Shown here: piece by piece, positions 58,602-64,000 of the stretch
How positions within the stretch are numbered: the stretch's first letter is position 1
Layout of the letters: every line of letters begins with the position of its first letter
Assembly (NCBI RefSeq): GCF_030052815.1
Contig: NC_079496.1
Coordinates: 14,895,100-14,959,099 of the forward strand
Reading direction: 5' to 3'
Length of the DNA stretch: 64,000 nt
Source: Hevea brasiliensis
Taxonomy: Eukaryota > Streptophyta > Magnoliopsida > Malpighiales > Euphorbiaceae
Made by a program: the position numbers and the translations under genes
The notes under the pieces: model-generated
Database searches by the model: none
What the model saw: only the letters and a program-made list of their open reading frames with translations
Told to the model about the DNA's origin: nothing

Positions 58602-58999
58602 CTTTGCAAAAATAAAATAAAAAGATAAGAAAATTAATAATTTAATAAGTAACAACAAGCCAACAATAATATACATACCAATTTATAGTACCATAATCCA
58701 ATTATAATAATAGAAATTAATAATTTATGATAACACAAACTCAATTACAATATTTCTAATAATTTCTAAGAAGACCTAATAACAATTAGCAATAAGAAAA
58801 TAAAGTAATAAAACATTTTTAATCCAATAATAAAACTAAAAGCTAATAAGAGTAATTGAATTAGCATATTAGCATAATAGCATCTCAAGTGGTCAAGTCT
58901 CAACATATTTTCACATATTTACAATAAACAATATATCAAAATCACAAATTTATACTAAAAAGAAAAGGAAAAGTAAAACATTGCAGGGTAAGGACTAAG

Positions 59000-59208
59000 G
59001 AGAGAGCATGAAAAGAAGAAAATGAAAAATTGCATTCATGTAATGCAGAAACCAAAACAGAGAGAGCATGGCATTGGCAGCAAAAAAAAAAAGATGCAGA
59101 AGAAGAAAGTGTAGTGCAGAAACAGTGCAGGAAAGAGAGAGAGAGAGAGAGAGAGCATGGCAGTACAAAAAAAATGCAGAAAAAGAAAGTGCAGTGCAGA
59201 AACACTGC

Positions 59209-59246
<38 letters not shown>

Positions 59247-59305
59247 ATGGCAATCCAAAAAAAAAAAAAGAAGCAAAAAAAGAAAGTGCAGTGCAGAAAC
59301 ACTAC

Positions 59306-59345
<40 letters not shown>

Positions 59346-59470
59346 ATGGCATTCCAAAAAAAAAAAAAGAGAAGCAGAAAAAGAATACCTAGCACAGGAA
59401 AGGGAGAGAGAGAGAGAGAGAGAGATAAAGCATGGTATTGGCAGCAAAAAAAAAAAAAAGGAAACACTGA
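59000..59470. repeat. Minisatellite with (GA)n blocks in the hAT 5' region
   Basis: About five imperfect units of roughly 70-110 bp, each built as a (GA)n run, GCATGGCA, a poly-A run, then GCAGAAAAAGAAAGTGCAGTGCAGAAACACTGCAGG. It lies between the transposase start codon and the right end of the hAT element. The open frames on both strands here are products of the GA runs, not genes. Confidence 0.9.
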
Positions 59471-59824
59471 AACAAAAAGAAAAAAATGCAGCACAGGTTA
59501 AGAGAGTAGAGGAGAGCAAGAGGAGAAAAAGAAGAATAAGAAAATAATAAGAAAAAATACATACCAGGTTTGTTTGATCTCTCCCTTCACTCCTCTTCTT
59601 CTTCTTCTTCTTTTTTTTTCCTTTTTGCTGGCTGCTGGCTGCTGGACAAGCTTAAAAAAAAAAACCCTAGCAGCCTAGCTTTATATTCAGCGCCTTGCCT
59701 CATTGGGGGACGCCTAGGTGCGCCTAGGTGCACCTCGGTGAGCCTTGGCTGTCTCGAGGCGCCTGGGGCTACGCCTGGTGTGCCTTGCTCCTGAGGCGCG
59801 CCTGATAATAGTGACTTTGACCAT

Positions 59825-60850
59825 CATGATTTGACTATCACAATATAAAGAAATAGATGGCACAGGTTGTAGTCACAACTTAATATCCGATAACAAGTTT
59901 CTCAGCCATTCTGCTTCTTTACCAACATTCGCCAAAGTTATAAATTCGAATTCCACCGTAGAATGAGTTATACAAGTTTATTTCTTTGATGCTTAAAAAA
60001 TAGAACCTCCACCTAAAGTGGACACCCAACCAAAGGTTGACTTATTATCTTTAGTATTACTTATCCAATTGGCATTTGTATAACCTTAAGATCTCCACCA
60101 TATTTATTTCACTAGTTAACCATATAATTACATGTTTATAATATGAACTATATAAATAATTCATAGTCTAGATATGTACTTTATTTGCAGTAATAAATTG
60201 CTACATAACTTGTTTAAAATGAGAGTATCCAACAATAAAGAACCAAGCTAAACTTGCACACACACAAAAATGCATACTCATTTGTCCTTTAGTTACTTCT
60301 TACAAATGACTTGTAAGGCTCCTATATTTACTACTTAAAATGTATCAACCTTTTGGCTAATAAATTCATCTCTTCATACATGTAACTATTAAGAAGAATT
60401 GCATCTTTTTATTTAGTTACATCTTTTGGTCAAGGGATACAACTCTTTGCATGGATACAACTCTCTATATGGTTTTAGCACAATTAGAAATTTATCGCAG
60501 AATAATCTATAGTTTATAATTTCTTTTTTAAATATCCAAAAACCCTTGAAATTTCTTTCCAATATTCTACACTGGGATTATTAGTATATCTTGATAATTT
60601 ACATACTGCAAAAGTAATATCAGGAGTAGTGCAATGCATATCATACATTAAGCTACCAATAACAATAGCACACTCAATTTGGCAATTATTCTATCAAAAT
60701 TTCCAGTCAATTTGCAATAAATATCATATGGAGTATTTGTTTCTCTCAATATAATAAAATTGACAAAGAGTAAAACTCCCATTATGCTACAGCTAGGTAG
60801 TTTTAGGCAGATCCCTCAAGGATTATAATCAAAATATAAATCTAAACAGC
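59825..60850 (-). pseudogene. Copia reverse transcriptase 3' part and RNase H remnant
   Basis: Minus-strand text aligns with Copia RNase H: NANWISNTKDNKSTFGWVSTLGG near 60080-60010, then HSTVEFEFITLANVGKEAEWL and a final CDSQ just at the hAT insertion. Upstream (60850-60100) is degraded reverse transcriptase C-terminal sequence such as DMHCTTPDITFAVCKLSRYT. Multiple stops occur. Confidence 0.75.
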
Positions 60851-60949
60851 AATTTTAAAATTCTTCCAAGAATAAATTAAAGAATAATAATGTTGATTGT
60901 AGATAAAAATGAAGAGAAGAGACAAAAAAGAAAAATTAATAGATTTTTG

Positions 60950-61500
60950 TTCCAAACTGTTATTTATAAAGTATTTGCATCTCTTCGAACATATCCAACA
61001 GTTCACTTTATAACTATTAGAATAATTACATTTGTTCACTTACACCTTTTAGAATAAATACAATCTTTCACTTTGTATCTCTTAGAACAATTATATCTGT
61101 TCACTTATACCTTTTACAATAGATACAACCGTTCACTTTGTATCTCTTAGAACGATTACATTTGTTCACTTATGCCTCTTAGAAGATATACAACCGTTCA
61201 CTTATACCTTTTAGAACAGATACAACCATTCACTTTGTATCTCTTAGAACAATTATATTTATTCACTTATACCTTTTACAATAAATACAACCGTTCACTT
61301 TGTATCTCTTAGAACAATTATATCTGTTCACTTATACCTCTTAGAACATATACAATCGTTCAACTATACCTCTTAGAACAGATACAACTATTCACTTATA
61401 CCTCTTATAATAGGTATAACCATTCACTTTGTATCTCTTAGAATAATTATATTTATTCATTTACATCTTTTAAAACAAATATAACTATCGGTAATAAATA
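60950..61500. repeat. Tandem array of ~33-bp units
   Basis: Roughly 15 degenerate units related to TTAGAACAATTATATCTGTTCACTTATACC (32-33 bp), alternating in pairs with GATACAACCGTTCACTTTGTATCTC. It splits the Copia reverse transcriptase region (RT blocks lie on both sides). The surrounding 60838-61595 segment, preceded on minus by AGGTGGGGATATTG, could be a separate LTR inserted here. Confidence 0.75.
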
Positions 61501-61620
61501 GTTCATTTTGATGCCTTTTAATGAACAGACATAACTCTTTCGAAATGAAACAAATTTTTTTATCACTAATATTTTTAACAATATCCCCACCTAGTTAGTG
61601 ATAGACACAATCAATATGAA

Positions 61621-62275
61621 TTAGGATTTATGCATACAAAAAGTGTTTTTCGACTTATGCACATAAATCTTATTACCTTTTTTAACACATTCACCATGAG
61701 CTTTAACATTATAATATAACCTTATATTTCTTCTAATTATAAGCATGTTATCAACATAAAGACAAATTATCACATAAAAACCTTTTAATGTGTAAGTATT
61801 TCTGAATCTGTTTAAGAGAAAAGTCGTATATGGCATACAGTAATTTCTTCCTATAATCATTCAAACTAGAAGTATGATGTGTTATTATTCCTACTAATTA
61901 TAGTGATTTAGGAACTACCACTTTCAAATCCTTAAACTTTGAAACAAAGATATGCAACTCATGGATTTATCCATGACAAGCATATTATCAAGTATTTAGA
62001 ATTCAAAATATTTCATAATAAGAAATTTATCCATACATTTTTTTTTTCTGTATTATATTGGAATTCTAACGAATTCCAAATTTCCTTTGGAGACTTGACA
62101 AAGGTAAACAAATCTTATAACCTATCTGATGAGTTGTTGAGAATATGACCTCTGTATGGCAATTCATCTTCTTTTCCTGATCTGCTTTCGCCTTCTCAGT
62201 GAACATAATTTGTTCCTTAAAACGATCAAGTTTCATGAACTCTTGATTCATCATGGAAATAGCCTTAGACTCCAT
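61621..62275 (-). pseudogene. Copia gag start and reverse transcriptase fragment
   Basis: A gag N-terminus opens at 62275 (MESKAISMMNQEFMKLDRFKEQ) and ends about 60 codons later. After a short gap comes an RT fragment, FLLNRFRNTYTLKGFYVIICLYVDNMLI (61800-61720), in which the second Asp of the YVDD box is Asn. Protease and integrase are absent, so a large internal deletion has occurred. Confidence 0.7.
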
Positions 62276-62295
62276 TGCTATTAATACCTTAAAAT

Positions 62296-63000
62296 TGTTG
62301 AGGCATTGGGTTTAGAATAGGCTTTGAGGCATGATAAATCACTATCTTTAAGGTATAAATTGACCCCATTAGATTGCTGCAAGGTTATGGCAATATACCT
62401 CCAGAATACAACAAAGCTTGAAATCTGCAGACACCAACTCCTGAAGATTTTCCTTAAGAACTCTTTATACGAAACGAATTTAAAGAGACTAGAAGAAAAT
62501 AAGAAGTAGAAGTAATATATATCTGAATTGAAAAACTCATCTATATTTATAAAGAATGAAAAGTTATAGCGCCTTTTCTAGATAGACACATCTATCTATC
62601 TCCAATAGATGTAACTGTTTGTGTAAAGACATATCTGTTTATTAACAGACACCTATACAAATAGTTATGACTGTTTATATATAATAGACATGTCTGTTTA
62701 TTAACAGACACCTATACAAACAATTGTGACTTTTTGTATAAAATAGACATGTCTGTTTATTAATAGATATATCTACTTGTTAATAAACACATCTGTTCGT
62801 AATTTATTTATGAAAATTACAATAAAATAATTATTTTATTTCACACATATACATGCTAAGTGCCATAATAGAATAATATATATTTATTTATATATATATA
62901 ATTCTATACATATTTCATTCTTGCCATTTCTTCACTTTCTTATATTTTAACAATATAGGAATTCTTTCTCTCTGTACTAACATACAAGCTATTCAGAACA
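62296..63000 (-). repeat. Copia 5' LTR (relative to the element)
   Basis: About 705 bp, TGTTGAGGCATTGGG... to ...GCTATTCAGAACA on plus. The same imperfect repeats as its partner are present but the long (TA)n run is not. GTAAC follows directly at 63001-63005. Confidence 0.9.
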
Positions 63001-63005
63001 GTAAC
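63001..63005. repeat. Copia target site duplication (GTAAC), right
   Basis: Second copy of the 5-bp direct repeat at 54270-54274, directly outside the LTR end. Confidence 0.85.
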
Positions 63006-63577
63006 ACTATTATTAATTATCCCACCTCCCATGTAAGGAATGGCTTTCAGCTTATAGCTTTTCTCTATGGCAGATTGATGCTAACCTGATTCATTAAGTT
63101 TTATAATGTGATGTTAAGATGATGCAAACACATGAAGAAAGGAAGGAAAATGTGCAGTCCTAGTAAAAGTTCAAGTATTTGTCAGAAATAATCCATCTAA
63201 TTAATATAGAATCAGCCATAAATTACAGGTTAGAAGCAAAATCTAACATTCTAACAACAAAGCCTCAGTAGACAAGAATATATCATGATCTCTTATCCAA
63301 ATAAAAACTACAACAGACTTAATAAAAATTCAGCAAGCACCCGATAAACAAGTGTCTCCATCACACACCTGATATCCATAGCAGCTCAACGGATCCATCT
63401 TTAGAGTTGAGACATTATTGAACTGTCAAAGAGGAGATGATATTTATATCGAAATCAAAATTAAAATTGTTAGAGAAAGATGAATATAGTGCATTTTCTG
63501 GGTGTCTTATGCAGATGCTGATTCGGACTGAGTTGCTTCTTGTCTTGGCCTTCTTTGCTCAGGAGGGCCATCTCTTC
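63006..63577. other. 3' flank of the MORF gene
   Basis: No independent gene is seen. The plus-strand frame at 63437-63847 is the antisense shadow of the MORF exons. Positions 63514-63577 could encode part of the MORF tail in a shifted frame (see finding). Confidence 0.5.
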
Positions 63578-64000
63578 TTATTTCACATCTCTTGCTTTCC
63601 GTTGCTTTGGTTGATAAGTAGGATACTTGCAACGAATTATCTCCCCATTTATATAATTGTCCCCTATAAACCCGTGAAATGCAAGAGAACATCACATGAC
63701 AATGAAGTAGAGAAATATGCCAAAATGGAATTGTTTGTAGTTTGTACAAGTTACCAACATATCAAACAAACCAACCTCCATAATCCTTATTTTTCACATC
63801 TATATATGAATCTGGTAACATCCAAAGAACTCCAGGCAATCCTATGATGGAAAGAATTCAAAATGCTTATGAAAGTGTATACTAGAAAATATAATTATAT
63901 GCAAGCAAGAAAGCATCTTATATGAATACACACACATACCCTTGAATTTCTCAGAGGTTTCCTCAGATACAGTGCACTGAAATCCAGTGTAGGTATTGGT
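63578..64000 (-). CDS. MORF/RIP-type organellar RNA-editing factor, 3' end (partial)
   Basis: The last exons of a gene running off the window: 64000-63940 (cut by the window edge), 63841-63776 and 63663-63578, joined in phase with GT-AG borders. The peptide includes [49 protein letters not shown] and [12 protein letters not shown]. GxPGV-WxLPDSY-D-KNKDYGG is the hallmark of the MORF (DAG-like) family, whose members bind PPR proteins and are needed for C-to-U editing in mitochondria and plastids. The frame ends at TAA (63580-63578), but another frame straight after it encodes a basic, Pro-rich tail ([15 protein letters not shown]) like the tails of relatives, so the C-terminus may be frameshifted. 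The organelle and member number cannot be decided without the N-terminus. Confidence 0.85.

Larger units (their letters stand above)
55691..59813 (-). mobile_element. hAT-family DNA transposon nested in the Copia element
   Basis: A 4.1-kb insertion bordered on both sides by ACTTTGACCAT (55680-55690 and 59814-59824). The hAT standard is 8 bp, so TTGACCAT plus chance or homologous extension fits. The ends are inverted: AGTTATCAAACGC on the left against ACTATTATCAGGCGC from the right. Both subterminal regions are packed with AAGGCGC/GCGCC motifs, as expected for transposase binding. Inside, on minus, lies one transposase gene. The Copia RNase H sequence continues on the two sides of the insertion, which proves the order of events. 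Confidence 0.88.
54275..63000 (-). mobile_element. Copia LTR retrotransposon, defective, with nested hAT insertion
   Basis: Two LTRs (54275-55002 and 62296-63000) are bounded by the 5-bp TSD GTAAC. The element reads on the minus strand. After the 62296-63000 LTR comes a primer-binding-like AAGGTATTAATAGC, then a gag start (MESKAISMMNQEFMKLDRF, 62275), reverse transcriptase remnants with YVDNMLI near 61750, an RNase H remnant (NANWISNTKDNKSTFGWV) at about 60080-59830, and the 3' end near 55690-55500. A purine tract GTGGGGGA sits next to the second LTR. The RNase H part is interrupted by a 4.1-kb hAT element (55691-59813). Most of gag, protease and integrase is missing and the rest is full of stops. 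The catalytic YVDD is YVDN, so it is inactive. Confidence 0.9.

Noticed and set aside
59030..59547. Several long open frames on both strands (for example 120-174 codons of Glu/Arg or Leu/Ser repeats)
   Set aside because: They are translations of (GA)n and poly-A runs in a minisatellite, open in all frames because the repeat lacks stops.
12000..64000. CRISPR array, operon or prokaryote-type system
   Set aside because: Genes have introns and belong to plant families; the tandem arrays seen are minisatellites without spacers.
1..64000. tRNA, rRNA or snRNA genes
   Set aside because: No convincing conserved boxes or clover-leaf arrangements were found on either strand by eye; a covariance-model search would be needed to exclude them.

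Overview
This is a stretch of nuclear DNA from a flowering plant, almost certainly a eudicot. The evidence is very AT-rich intergenic DNA, GT-AG introns, many retroelement remnants and plant-specific gene families (MORF, DUF538, organelle RRM, a ZAR1-like NLR). I cannot fix the genus from sequence alone. All exon joins below were worked out by hand by matching splice sites, reading phase and family homology; none is backed by transcript data.

Layout. 1-4.2 kb: AT-rich DNA with an LTR-like remnant, a long foldback element and a miniature LTR element. 4.27-8.6 kb (+): two-exon organic cation/carnitine transporter (OCT4-like). 8.6-11.6 kb: AT-rich DNA with a second foldback element. 11.57-12.13 kb (-): small plant protein of unknown function. 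14.67-17.95 kb (+): full-length but dead RTE-type LINE with a 17-bp target duplication, followed by a miniature LTR element. 21.8-22.4 kb (+): three phase-coherent exons of an unrecognised gene. 23.3-28.8 kb (-): organellar RRM protein with an unusual tandem-repeat tail and a probable GC-AG first intron. 29.0-31.0 kb (+): dead L1-type LINE. 31.2-35.2 kb (-): four-exon, probably tail-anchored protein of unknown function. 35.9-38.0 kb (+): DIM1/YLS8, the U5 snRNP thioredoxin-like protein. 40.8-41.7 kb (-): DUF538 protein. 46.5-47.1 kb: short RTE fragment with a 15-bp target duplication. 51.1-53.7 kb (+): intronless ZAR1-like CC-NBS-LRR immune receptor. 54.3-63.0 kb (-): Copia LTR retrotransposon with TSD GTAAC, interrupted by a 4.1-kb hAT transposon. 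63.6-64 kb (-): 3' end of a MORF-type RNA-editing factor that runs off the window.

The genes do not form one pathway. Two of them (the organelle RRM protein and the MORF protein) belong to families of the organellar RNA-editing machinery, DIM1 works in nuclear pre-mRNA splicing, and the NLR is an immune receptor. I found no clearly new multi-gene system. The most interesting items are the repeat-tailed RRM protein and its GC donor, the ZAR1-like receptor with its N-terminal acidic position conserved, the nested hAT-in-Copia structure with both target duplications readable, and a miniature LTR family with three copies in the window.
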